Source: Planctomycetota bacterium
GTDB lineage: Bacteria > Planctomycetota > Planctomycetia > Pirellulales > UBA1268
DNA: 64,000 bases
NCBI GenBank assembly: GCA_014238855.1
Contig: JABAAH010000001.1
Location: forward strand, 113,886-177,885
Direction of reading: 5' to 3'
The translations under genes were made by a program, and so were the position numbers. The notes below the pieces were generated by a model. It was not told the DNA's origin and did not search any database. It saw only the letters and a program-made list of their open reading frames with translations. The number at the start of each line of letters is the position of its first letter. The first letter of the stretch is position 1. Positions 56,394 to 64,000 of this stretch are shown here, piece by piece.

Positions 56394-57218
56394 TCAACGT
56401 CTGTTGAGCCACGCCGCGGTTTCGTACCGGTTCGTTCGCGTCATGATGTCTTTGTTATCTTTTATATAGGAAAGGCCCGTTTCCTGAATGAATTCGCCAC
56501 CAAGTTGATCTGCCAGGCGTTGCAACCAACCCTCAATAACATCATTGACGGAGCCTGCTTCACTCTTGATCAAATCCCCAAGCCCCGGATGGCTACCCTC
56601 ACCTTGTATTTGAGGATTCCTATTCAAAAGAAGTGTTCCGTGTTGCAAGACAACGCCAGATAACCGTCGCTGCGCACTTCCAAGAATCTTGCAATCACCA
56701 GATGCAGAGGAGGCTAATGGATGTTCTACAACAAGATCTCCGAAGGCCCGGCGATTGAAGCAATAGAAATTCTGCTCCTGCTCTTTTTTCGCAACCTCAA
56801 CCATTCTCGCTTTAAGATCACGATTTTTTAATTCTTGGACAAGTGCACTATGAACCGCGGAATATAAATCCTCAGTTCGCGTGCTCCAGTTATGACTACT
56901 AGGGACCGCCAAACCATATGTAATATCAGTACCATGAATAATTGCACCACCCCCACTTGGACGGCGAACAACTGGCCAATGAGCCAAAACGTCAGCTTTG
57001 GAAAAGTCTGCTATTTTTTGAAAACAACCAAGCGACACCGTGTGCGGCTGCCATCCGTACAATCGCATAAGCACGCTATTCGTTTCTTCAGACCGTCTGG
57101 CAAGTGCTTCGTCAGCAGCCATATTCAATCCACCAGCTGCGGAAGGGTCTCGCCAGACACGAAGCCCACTTTTCTGGCTCTCATCTGAATACGGTGAACT
57201 GTGGCGTGACAAAGCCAT
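56394..57218 (-). CDS. lipM: Octanoyltransferase, LipM type
   Basis: Protein-modifying enzyme of the LplA/LipB/LipM fold. The 274-residue protein has RRPSGGGAIIH (85-95), a Cys-Phe at 153-154 in the position of the catalytic cysteine of Bacillus LipM, the Lys177 in KILGSAQRR (177-185), and GVVLQHGTLLL. LipM moves octanoate from acyl carrier protein to GcvH, after which LipA inserts sulfur. This assignment, rather than lipoate ligase LplA, rests on C153 and the LQHG block, and fits its position: its start overlaps the gcvH stop (TAATG at 57216-57220). lipA is not in the window. Confidence 0.8.
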   Translation of the reverse strand: MALSRHSSPYSDESQKSGLRVWRDPSAAGGLNMAADEALARRSEETNSVLMRLYGWQPHTVSLGCFQKIADFSKADVLAHWPVVRRPSGGGAIIHGTDITYGLAVPSSHNWSTRTEDLYSAVHSALVQELKNRDLKARMVEVAKKEQEQNFYCFNRRAFGDLVVEHPLASSASGDCKILGSAQRRLSGVVLQHGTLLLNRNPQIQGEGSHPGLGDLIKSEAGSVNDVIEGWLQRLADQLGGEFIQETGLSYIKDNKDIMTRTNRYETAAWLNRR

Positions 57219-57595
57219 TACCCCCCAATTAATTTATCGTATGCTTCCTGATCAAATAATGCATCAAGCTGCTCGACCTCAACAGGCTCAATACATACGA
57301 TCCAACCACTGCCATAAGGGTCGTTATTAAGCGTCTCAAGCTGACTAGGCAGTTCTGTATTCACTGAAATTACTTTTCCTGAAATCGGAGCATAGAGATC
57401 ACTTACAGCCTTCACACTTTCAATCTCACCGAAAGACTCGCCAGCTGTAACCGTCGAACCAACGTCAGGCAATTGCATGAAAACAAGGTCAGTCAAAGCT
57501 TCAACGGCATACGCTGAAATACCGATTGTCACCGAACCATCATCTTCTAATCGTGCCCATTCGTGTGACTTAGCGTAGCGACGAGACTTCTCCAT
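57218..57595 (-). CDS. gcvH: Glycine cleavage system H protein
   Basis: Lipoyl carrier of the glycine cleavage complex, shuttling the aminomethyl group. The 125-residue protein has the lipoyl lysine K62 in ESVKAVSDLYAP and the YAKSHEWAR opening (7-15). It lies 60 bases downstream of gcvT and overlaps lipM, giving an operon gcvT-gcvH-lipM. gcvP is not in the window. Confidence 0.96.
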   Translation of the reverse strand: MEKSRRYAKSHEWARLEDDGSVTIGISAYAVEALTDLVFMQLPDVGSTVTAGESFGEIESVKAVSDLYAPISGKVISVNTELPSQLETLNNDPYGSGWIVCIEPVEVEQLDALFDQEAYDKLIGG

Positions 57596-57655
57596 AGTAT
57601 TTCTCCAAAGGGTAATATGATTGGGAACAGATCAGAATTTAATACGTTTTGTGAA

Positions 57656-58837
57656 TCATTGATGGGATCTACGATAAAACGGAAGAGTAACAACTTTCAC
57701 CGGTAGCCGTGCTCCTCTCACCAATGCCTCAAGTTCTTGGCCTGGCTTGCCAACGGCTCGATCAACAACTGCCAAAGCAATTCCTCGTTCACTTGTTGGT
57801 GAGAAACTGCCACTCGTAATCTCTCCACAAACAGATTCAGTACCGTCCTGTGATAGCTGCACATGATCACCGGTTCGAGCTGCCCGACGTGAATCGAACA
57901 CAAGACCAACCCGGCAGCGACCGCCTGTACCACGTCGAATTCGAATTCCATCAGCGCCAGGGAAATCTCGACTTTCAACATTCACAGCGAATCCGAGGCC
58001 AGCTGAAAAAGGGTCTGTTGTTTCACACAACTCGTGACCATACAAAGGCATGGCTGCCTCGAGCCGTAGGGTATCTCGACTACCCAAACCACATGGTCCA
58101 GTCGTGCTGTGCTCTAACAAACGCTCCCACAGCATAAGGGCGCTCAACGAACTCGAAATGATCTCTACTCCATCCTCACCGGTATAACCCGATCGGCTCA
58201 CCTGAACTGGCTTTCCATCAAATTCAGTTTCTAAAACTCCATAGTTTTTCAAGGCAGCAACCTTTTCAAGAATTCCAGAGCTAAAAATGTTTCCTAATGG
58301 CCCCTCAAGGATGCCGTCCTGATTACGACCAAATACCCGTGGCCCCTGTACAGCAATCATCGCTGTTTCTTCTGTCGTGTCATGAAGCCTGACACCTTCT
58401 TGCGGCAGACATGCTTTGAGCCAGCGAACAACTCGCGGCCGATTACTGGCATTTACCACAATCGAGAATCGCTGACCGCCATCCTCAGAATTGCCGAGCC
58501 GGGCCACAATCGCATCATCGAGTATGACGGGCTCACCATCAAATTGAACCGTTTCTTGAGTACTGTCGACGCCGGTTATTAACGTATATCTAGATCGACC
58601 TACAGATAAATCACGAACCTGCCGGGTCAACATGGACTCCAGCCACTCAGCCGCCTGATCGCCTTCTACGGTAACTCTTCCCATATGCGATACATCAAAC
58701 AGACCGACGCCTTCTCGAGTTCCAAGATGCTCAGACACAATCGATGAATATTGGACAGGCATCGACCAACCCGCAAAGTCCACCATGCGACCGTGATTCT
58801 GTTTGTGCCATTCAAAAAGTGGTGTTTGCTGCAACAT
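57656..58837 (-). CDS. gcvT: Aminomethyltransferase (glycine cleavage T protein)
   Basis: Transfers the aminomethyl carbon from GcvH to tetrahydrofolate and releases ammonia. The 393-residue protein has the family opening (Pro-Leu-x-x-Trp-His, near 6-11; DFAGWSMPVQY, 20-30), FDVSHMGR (47-54), and the folate domain. In the segment VVNASNRPRVVRWL (127-140), the Asp that is conserved after the Arg-Glu-Lys in known T proteins appears to be Val136. An extra loop is inserted at about 88-105. First gene of gcvT-gcvH-lipM. Whether the changed residue affects activity is unknown. Confidence 0.9.
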   Translation of the reverse strand: MLQQTPLFEWHKQNHGRMVDFAGWSMPVQYSSIVSEHLGTREGVGLFDVSHMGRVTVEGDQAAEWLESMLTRQVRDLSVGRSRYTLITGVDSTQETVQFDGEPVILDDAIVARLGNSEDGGQRFSIVVNASNRPRVVRWLKACLPQEGVRLHDTTEETAMIAVQGPRVFGRNQDGILEGPLGNIFSSGILEKVAALKNYGVLETEFDGKPVQVSRSGYTGEDGVEIISSSLSALMLWERLLEHSTTGPCGLGSRDTLRLEAAMPLYGHELCETTDPFSAGLGFAVNVESRDFPGADGIRIRRGTGGRCRVGLVFDSRRAARTGDHVQLSQDGTESVCGEITSGSFSPTSERGIALAVVDRAVGKPGQELEALVRGARLPVKVVTLPFYRRSHQ

Positions 58838-58932
58838 TGTGTTTCTTGAATCCGTTTAAATGAGCTTCTGAACGATTGGGCAGACACTATGAAATCATTG
58901 GAACCTGATTGTACGAGTTCTTGCAGAAGCAA

Positions 58933-61068
58933 CTAGCCTCGTCTATTTTTGTTCCGTTTTGATTTCTTGGCCTTTTTCACTTGTTTGCTTATTTTTTTTC
59001 GCTTGCCGACATTTGATTCATTCTCCACAGGACCTTTCTGCTTTTCCTCGTCCTGCCGGCTTTTTCCCTGACCTCTACGGGGATGGCTTCGACCCGGTGG
59101 TGTGCGCCGACGCCCCCCCACCTTCCGTTTATGCCCTGCTTTTTCCTGCGCTAAGCCGAAATGCAACTGCCGCTTTCCAAGATCAACATTACATACACGT
59201 ACTTTTATTGGATCACCCAGTCGGAATACGTTTCCAGGCCGATGACCACTTAATGTATGAGACGACCGATCAAATCGGTAATTGTCAACTGGCAAGTCAT
59301 CCGTCTCAATAAGCCCTTCAGCCGGCAACTCAATGCCTTGAACAAAAATGCCGAATCGTGCAACACCCGTCACAACACCCTCTAACTCCGTACCAACACG
59401 GGTACTCAGAAAATGTAGCAGCTTAAGCTTGACTAATTCACGCTCTGCCGCTTCCGCCCGACGCTCAAGTTCAGAACACTGTTCTCCAAGTTGCTCAAGG
59501 TGATCCTCGGGAGGTTTCTTACCTGTTTCTAAAAAGTCGAATGCCCGGTGAATCGTCAGATCAGGATATCGACGAATAGGCGATGTAAAATGACAATAAC
59601 AATCGCTAGCGAGTGCGTAGTGTCCTTGTTCTTGCGGAGCATAAACTGCACGTGAGAGGCTTCTTAAAACTGCGTAGTGAACTGCGTGTTTCTCTGGCTC
59701 ATCAGCAGACATTGTGAGCAAACGCTGTAATTCAAAGCGACTTTCAAGAGACTCGACCTCAAAACCTAACTCCGAAACAAATTCCGTGAGTAGTCGTAAC
59801 TTGCGCAGATCTGGTGACGGGTGAATTCTTCGGAGAAACTTTGCCTTCGCCGCTGCAATTTTTTCTGCTACTGCCTCATTCGCTGCAAGCATAAATTCTT
59901 CTATAATCTGGTGGCTTTCTGTTTGCTCGACAACATGAGCACCAGTAACACGACCTGACTGATCAAGATCGATCTTCACTTCGGGCATATTGAGTTCAAG
60001 CGCCCCCCGCGTTAGCCGCCGATTTCGTAAAATAGCAGCGAGACGCTGCATTCTTCCAAGCAGTCCACGGACCGACTCCGTCATAGCTATCGCGGTGGTA
60101 TCAGGATTTACTATGAAAGCATCTACTTCTTCATACGTAAACCGACGGCAACTCTTGATGGCCGTACGCTTGACCTCAGTATGCACCGGAATCCCATCTT
60201 CAGAAAATTCAATCCAACACGTACGAGCAAGCCGAAGATGGTCTGGTTGGAGACTTGCAAGATTGTTTGAAACGATTTCGGGCAACATCGGGATGACCCG
60301 ATCGGGCAGGTACACACTTGTACCGCGGGCAAGTGCTTCTTGATCAAGGGCAGAGCCCTTAGGCACAAAATGTGCGACATCTGCAATGTGCACACCGAGC
60401 AACCAATGACCTCTTTCAATGCACGTAAGCGAAATTGCATCATCAAAATCACGAGCATCTTTAGGATCAATCGTGACAATTATCTCACCAGTAAGATCCT
60501 GCCGGCCAGCCGGAACAGAAGAGGAGGAAAACTTCTCCGCCTGTCGTCGAGCATCTTCTAGAACACTTTCGGGGAATGGGCCTGGCAAACCAAACTCGGC
60601 AATGACCGTCTGTGTATCAACTCCAGGTGCATCGGCTGCTCCAAGAATCTCAACGATAACTCCCTCACCATCCTGCAATGTACTTGGGAAACGAATAAGT
60701 TCAACAATCACCTTGTCGTCGTCTTGCACACTTTTTGCCCCTGGGTCACCAACCCAGATGGGCCTTGGGAACTGTGTGCCATCGACTTGCACCCAATGCT
60801 CTCCAGCTGACTGAAAGGCTACCCCAACAAAACGCGTGGTGCGTCTCTGAACAACCTCGACCACTTCCCCAGATAGACCCGGCCTTCCAACGTGAGACTC
60901 CTTGGTGATCCTGACACGCACGGTGTCTCCATCAGCTGCATCTGCCGAAGCTACAAATGGAATTCGAATATCTCCATCTCGTTCAGTCGATCGCGCATCC
61001 GAGGGCCGCACGAAGCCATACCCATGTTTACTGCGAGAAAAGCGACCAACCACTGACTTCCTGGCCAT
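58933..61068 (-). CDS. rnr: Ribonuclease R family 3'-5' exoribonuclease
   Basis: Degrades structured RNA processively. The 711-residue protein has an N-terminal OB/cold-shock-like part (about 6-145), the RNB catalytic domain with D201, D207, D209 and D210 in TIDPKDARDFDDA, and an S1 domain at about 565-645. The last 65 residues are strongly basic (Arg/Lys-rich) and may bind RNA. The start is ATG at 61068. The YhaM-like exoribonuclease gene ends 50 bases upstream on the same strand, so the two probably form an RNA-decay operon. Confidence 0.92.
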   Translation of the reverse strand: MARKSVVGRFSRSKHGYGFVRPSDARSTERDGDIRIPFVASADAADGDTVRVRITKESHVGRPGLSGEVVEVVQRRTTRFVGVAFQSAGEHWVQVDGTQFPRPIWVGDPGAKSVQDDDKVIVELIRFPSTLQDGEGVIVEILGAADAPGVDTQTVIAEFGLPGPFPESVLEDARRQAEKFSSSSVPAGRQDLTGEIIVTIDPKDARDFDDAISLTCIERGHWLLGVHIADVAHFVPKGSALDQEALARGTSVYLPDRVIPMLPEIVSNNLASLQPDHLRLARTCWIEFSEDGIPVHTEVKRTAIKSCRRFTYEEVDAFIVNPDTTAIAMTESVRGLLGRMQRLAAILRNRRLTRGALELNMPEVKIDLDQSGRVTGAHVVEQTESHQIIEEFMLAANEAVAEKIAAAKAKFLRRIHPSPDLRKLRLLTEFVSELGFEVESLESRFELQRLLTMSADEPEKHAVHYAVLRSLSRAVYAPQEQGHYALASDCYCHFTSPIRRYPDLTIHRAFDFLETGKKPPEDHLEQLGEQCSELERRAEAAERELVKLKLLHFLSTRVGTELEGVVTGVARFGIFVQGIELPAEGLIETDDLPVDNYRFDRSSHTLSGHRPGNVFRLGDPIKVRVCNVDLGKRQLHFGLAQEKAGHKRKVGGRRRTPPGRSHPRRGQGKSRQDEEKQKGPVENESNVGKRKKISKQVKKAKKSKRNKNRRG

Positions 61069-61118
61069 ATATCATTTTCTTTATGTAGTGGAGGACAGCG
61101 AGACTACGCTCCGCGTCG

Positions 61119-62141
61119 TTACGAGTGACTACCGTCACGACCTCGGAAAAATTTTCGCCCATGATTTGGATGGTATTGCGTCCAGCCATCATCAATAGCT
61201 GCCTCCGACTGAAAGAGCTGCAACGTGCCTGCAAGCTTTGCATCAAGCCCGTCAATGAACTGTAAAGCGATGGCCTCCAATGTCATTGGGAGTTTGGGGG
61301 CCCCAAACGCATATTCGCCATGATGGCTCGCCACCATGTGTTTTATCCGATTTGAAACTTCTGTATCAAATGGTTCATTTGTTTTTTTCTCAACAGCTCG
61401 TATTTTCTCATCAACGATTTCTAACCCAAGGAGGACGTGTCCCAATAACTGCCCAGAGTCCGTGTAGGAAAAACCTTTTTCATTTTCAAGCTCGATGGTT
61501 TTGCCAATGTCATGAAGAAGAACTCCAACGAGAAGTAAATCTCGATCGATGTCAGGGTAGAGTGATGCAACGTGGTCGGCAAGCCGCATAAGCATCACAA
61601 CATGCTGCAACAACCCGCCAGCATATGCATGATGATGTTTAATGCCAGCAGGACACCGCTCAAACGCCTCCATTAACACTACATCAGACAACACTTCTTC
61701 AAAGACAAGTTTCGGAAGGGGCGCTTTCAGAGTCGCAGAAAAACTACTGAGCTCCTCACGCAAACCAGCTACAGCATCCTGCGTCAAGACTCGAAAAGAT
61801 GTTTCATCAACACTCGTTGGGTCAACTTGCTCGACACCAGTCAATATAATTTGGAGAGCACCAGAATAAAGCTGTGTTGTGCCGACAACTCGAACATAGT
61901 CTCCCTCAGCAAATGCCTCGAACTGATCATCAGAGGCGTTCCACATCCGACCAGTTATGGTTCCACTACGATCCGCCAACTCAACCTGCAGATACAATTG
62001 ACCATGACGATTTGGTCGAAGTTGCTTCCTCGTAGCCAAAAACACTTGATCGACTGCTACCTGTGGTGCAAGTTCGGTCACACACTTGCGACGACTTCTC
62101 GGTGGTGGGAAAACATTCCGTAATGGCTGTGGTGTAGGCAT
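61119..62141 (-). CDS. yhaM: YhaM-like 3'-5' exoribonuclease (OB + HD domains)
   Basis: The 340-residue protein has an OB-fold nucleic-acid-binding domain (about 30-105) followed by an HD phosphohydrolase domain with H169-H171 in HHHAYAGGLLQH, H210-D211 in LLHDIGK, and a later metal-site histidine pair in VASHHGEY. This layout is that of YhaM/Cbf1, a Mn-dependent 3'-5' exonuclease of RNA and DNA. It is divergent from proS and lies directly upstream of rnr. Confidence 0.88.
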   Translation of the reverse strand: MPTPQPLRNVFPPPRSRRKCVTELAPQVAVDQVFLATRKQLRPNRHGQLYLQVELADRSGTITGRMWNASDDQFEAFAEGDYVRVVGTTQLYSGALQIILTGVEQVDPTSVDETSFRVLTQDAVAGLREELSSFSATLKAPLPKLVFEEVLSDVVLMEAFERCPAGIKHHHAYAGGLLQHVVMLMRLADHVASLYPDIDRDLLLVGVLLHDIGKTIELENEKGFSYTDSGQLLGHVLLGLEIVDEKIRAVEKKTNEPFDTEVSNRIKHMVASHHGEYAFGAPKLPMTLEAIALQFIDGLDAKLAGTLQLFQSEAAIDDGWTQYHPNHGRKFFRGRDGSHS

Positions 62142-62318
62142 GTGGTGAAAAGGCAGGGGGATGAAAGACCGATGCGTATCGGATGCTCTAGGTATTTAAG
62201 CCAGTAGTCTATTACCAAACTATCTCGACCGCCAATCGACCCGCTACAATAGGCACCAGAAGGAAAGCTTCGTTCCCTAAAGAGTGTCTTACACCCTCAT
62301 CTTCAGAAAAAGTGACTC

Positions 62319-63818
62319 ATGCCCAAACACGGAATTTCACCTACCCGGAATGAAGATTACCCAGAGTGGTACCAGCAGGTCATACGCGCAGCTGAACTCG
62401 CTGAGTCATCTCCTGTTCGTGGATGTATGGTTATCAAGCCACATGGCTTTGCTCTTTGGGAGCGAATGCAGACGATTCTCGACAGCATGTTCAAAGCAAC
62501 AGGACATAAAAATGCATATTTCCCCTTATTCATTCCGCTGTCCTATTTAGAGCAGGAGGCAAAACATGTTGAAGGCTTCGCGAAGGAGTGTGCTGTTGTC
62601 ACGCATCATCGGCTCGAGCTTGACGCTGACGGCCGATTAGTCCCGACAGGCAAACTCGAGGAGCCACTTGTTGTCCGTCCAACAAGTGAAACAATTATTG
62701 GAGCCATGTACGCAAAATGGGTTCAGTCATGGCGAGATCTGCCAATTCTCATTAATCAATGGGCGAATGTCGTTCGATGGGAGATGCGTCCACGAATGTT
62801 TCTGCGTACTGCTGAATTCCTTTGGCAAGAGGGACATACTGCTCATGCAACGGAAGCGGAGGCTTTGCACGAAACATTACAAATGCTTGACATATACGCA
62901 ACGTTTGCAGAACGTGATCTGGCAATCCCTGTCTGGAAAGGCCCTAAGCCAGCCAGCGAGCGATTTCCAGGAGCTGTTGAAACATACTCCATTGAAGCCA
63001 TGATGCAGGACGGAAAAGCTTTACAAGCTGGGACATCACACTTTCTTGGCCAAAATTTTGCAAAAGCACAAAATATCTCCTTCACAGATAAAACAAGTAA
63101 AGAGGAGTATTGCTGGACAACTTCTTGGGGCGTTTCAACTCGTCTGATCGGAGGGCTCATTATGACTCATGCCGATGATGATGGTCTCGTTCTGCCACCT
63201 CGAATAGCACCAGAACAAATTATTCTTCTTCCGATATATCGTACGGATGAAGACAAAACTGCTGTGATGAATTGCTGCCAAAAAATAAAAAATCTTATAG
63301 AAGAGAATCAGTGGCGAAACGAAAACATTCGGGTCACAATTGATGACCGTGAAATGCGAGGGGGTGACAAAGCCTGGCAACATATCAAACAAGGCGTTCC
63401 GATTCGCGTTGAAATTGGACCTCGTGATATAGCAAATGGAACAGTAAGCATTGCTCGTCGCGATGAACCACCAAAACAAAAGCACGCCATGTCGTTGAAC
63501 GAATTCCCCAAAATGGTAGCTGAACTCCTCGACTCAATTCAGACAAATTTACTTAAGAAGGCAGTTGATTTTCGGGAAAACCACTCATCCAAAATCGATA
63601 ATAAAGATGAAATACCAGTGTTCTTTGACGTTTCACAGCAAGACATCTCTGGCTTCGCATACGTTCATGTTGCTGATGATCCTGCTGTCGCGAAAGCACT
63701 CGACCCGCTCAAGGTAACGGTTCGCTGCACTCCAATGGACTGGGAGGAGGAGCCCGGGAAATGTCTTTTCACGGGGAAAACCGTAAGCCGCAGAAGCGTT
63801 ATAAGCCGTTCATACTAA
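62319..63818 (+). CDS. proS: Proline--tRNA ligase, archaeal/eukaryotic type
   Basis: Class II synthetase charging tRNA-Pro. The 499-residue protein lacks the long editing insertion of the E. coli type and shows the short ProS class: motif 2 in VVRWEMRPRMFLRTAEFLWQ, the LQAGTSHFLGQNF segment, and a C-terminal domain ending in Tyr, as is typical of this class. In the C-terminal zinc module, only two of the usual four cysteines remain (in VRCTP and GKCLF), and the second Cys-x-x-Cys is replaced by Cys-Leu-Phe-Thr. The ATG at 62319 is reasonable; the ribosome-binding site is weak. This form is found in many bacteria by ancient transfer. Confidence 0.93.
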   Translation: MPKHGISPTRNEDYPEWYQQVIRAAELAESSPVRGCMVIKPHGFALWERMQTILDSMFKATGHKNAYFPLFIPLSYLEQEAKHVEGFAKECAVVTHHRLELDADGRLVPTGKLEEPLVVRPTSETIIGAMYAKWVQSWRDLPILINQWANVVRWEMRPRMFLRTAEFLWQEGHTAHATEAEALHETLQMLDIYATFAERDLAIPVWKGPKPASERFPGAVETYSIEAMMQDGKALQAGTSHFLGQNFAKAQNISFTDKTSKEEYCWTTSWGVSTRLIGGLIMTHADDDGLVLPPRIAPEQIILLPIYRTDEDKTAVMNCCQKIKNLIEENQWRNENIRVTIDDREMRGGDKAWQHIKQGVPIRVEIGPRDIANGTVSIARRDEPPKQKHAMSLNEFPKMVAELLDSIQTNLLKKAVDFRENHSSKIDNKDEIPVFFDVSQQDISGFAYVHVADDPAVAKALDPLKVTVRCTPMDWEEEPGKCLFTGKTVSRRSVISRSY

Positions 63819-63821
63819 TTT

Positions 63822-63852
63822 TTGACTCACGCGAGCCACTTGGTTCTACAAT
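63822..63852 (+). promoter_or_regulatory. Candidate promoter for the last gene
   Basis: TTGACT (63822-63827) and TACAAT (63847-63852) are each 5/6 matches to the -35 and -10 consensus with a 19-base spacer. The pair lies between the proS stop and the ATG at 63907. Confidence 0.4.
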
Positions 63853-63906
63853 GTTTTTGTGGGTGTGACATCACTCTGTACGTTCCCGTTCAGCTAGATG
63901 GTCCTT

Positions 63907-64000
63907 ATGAAAATTAGACTCCCTAACGCATTCGTTGTTGCCACAATTGCAGCACTTCTCGGTGGCTTGACTGGCTCTGGTACAGCTCTTTTACGGGCAA
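63907..64000 (+). CDS. Start of a gene with hydrophobic N-terminus, cut by window edge
   Basis: From the ATG at 63907 the frame stays open to the edge, 31 codons. The visible residues are Met-Lys-Ile-Arg-Leu-Pro, then a hydrophobic stretch from about residue 8 (Ala-Phe-Val-Val-Ala-Thr-Ile-Ala-Ala-Leu-Leu). This looks like a signal peptide or first membrane helix. The family cannot be told. Confidence 0.45.
   Translation, partial: MKIRLPNAFVVATIAALLGGLTGSGTALLRA

Noticed and set aside
58838..58932. Glycine riboswitch before gcvT
   Set aside because: The gap is under 100 bases and shows no recognisable tandem aptamer pattern.

Overview
This window reads as a chromosomal segment of a planctomycete (Planctomycetota, probably a marine relative of Pirellulales). 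The grounds are gene content and style: many small membrane proteins, lipoproteins and TPR proteins of a planctomycete type, a fused uroporphyrinogen methyltransferase/synthase, McsA/McsB, an ExbB/ExbD/TPR operon, an L-fucose utilisation cluster, and frequent genes with weak Shine-Dalgarno sites. Base composition looks moderate, slightly under 50% GC by eye. The assignment is inference; no rRNA or other taxonomic marker was compared.

Layout. 1-10.4 kb: end of a lipoprotein gene, sodA, a membrane protein, gltX, a PfkB sugar kinase, recA, alaS and tpx. 10.4-21 kb: manA, a small lipoprotein, rluB, pyrK, rpsT, a TPR protein, cobA-hemD, an unknown gene, a small membrane protein, coaD and mcsB/mcsA. 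21.5-29.5 kb: trpE with an ABC ATPase that lacks catalytic residues, convergent with trpB-trpA, then mutM, a Tat-exported DUF3500-like protein and thiO. 29.6-37.2 kb: a minus-strand L-fucose cluster (alpha-L-fucosidase, class II aldolase, fucI, fucP, secreted hydrolase) without an evident fuculokinase. 37.4-39.6 kb: a tightly coupled three-gene operon with a CpsD-like and an ExeA-like P-loop protein, both altered at the Walker A lysine. 39.9-44.7 kb: metH and a XerC/XerD recombinase. 44.8-51.1 kb: two TPR proteins, exbB and two exbD genes, with a 16-bp tandem repeat between exbB and the first exbD. 51.2-64 kb: serA, serC, a TPR lipoprotein, a small conserved protein, an FHA protein, gcvT-gcvH-lipM, RNase R, a YhaM-like HD/OB exoribonuclease, proS, and the start of one more gene.

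Most genes are core metabolism or translation and look intact. The parts most worth a second look are the degenerate P-loop operon (37459-39605), the degenerate ABC ATPase beside trpE, the ExbBD/TPR operon with its repeat, the kinase-less fucose cluster, and short tandem duplications of 14-18 bp that recur at gene ends and upstream regions. I saw no tRNA, rRNA, CRISPR array, insertion sequence or prophage.
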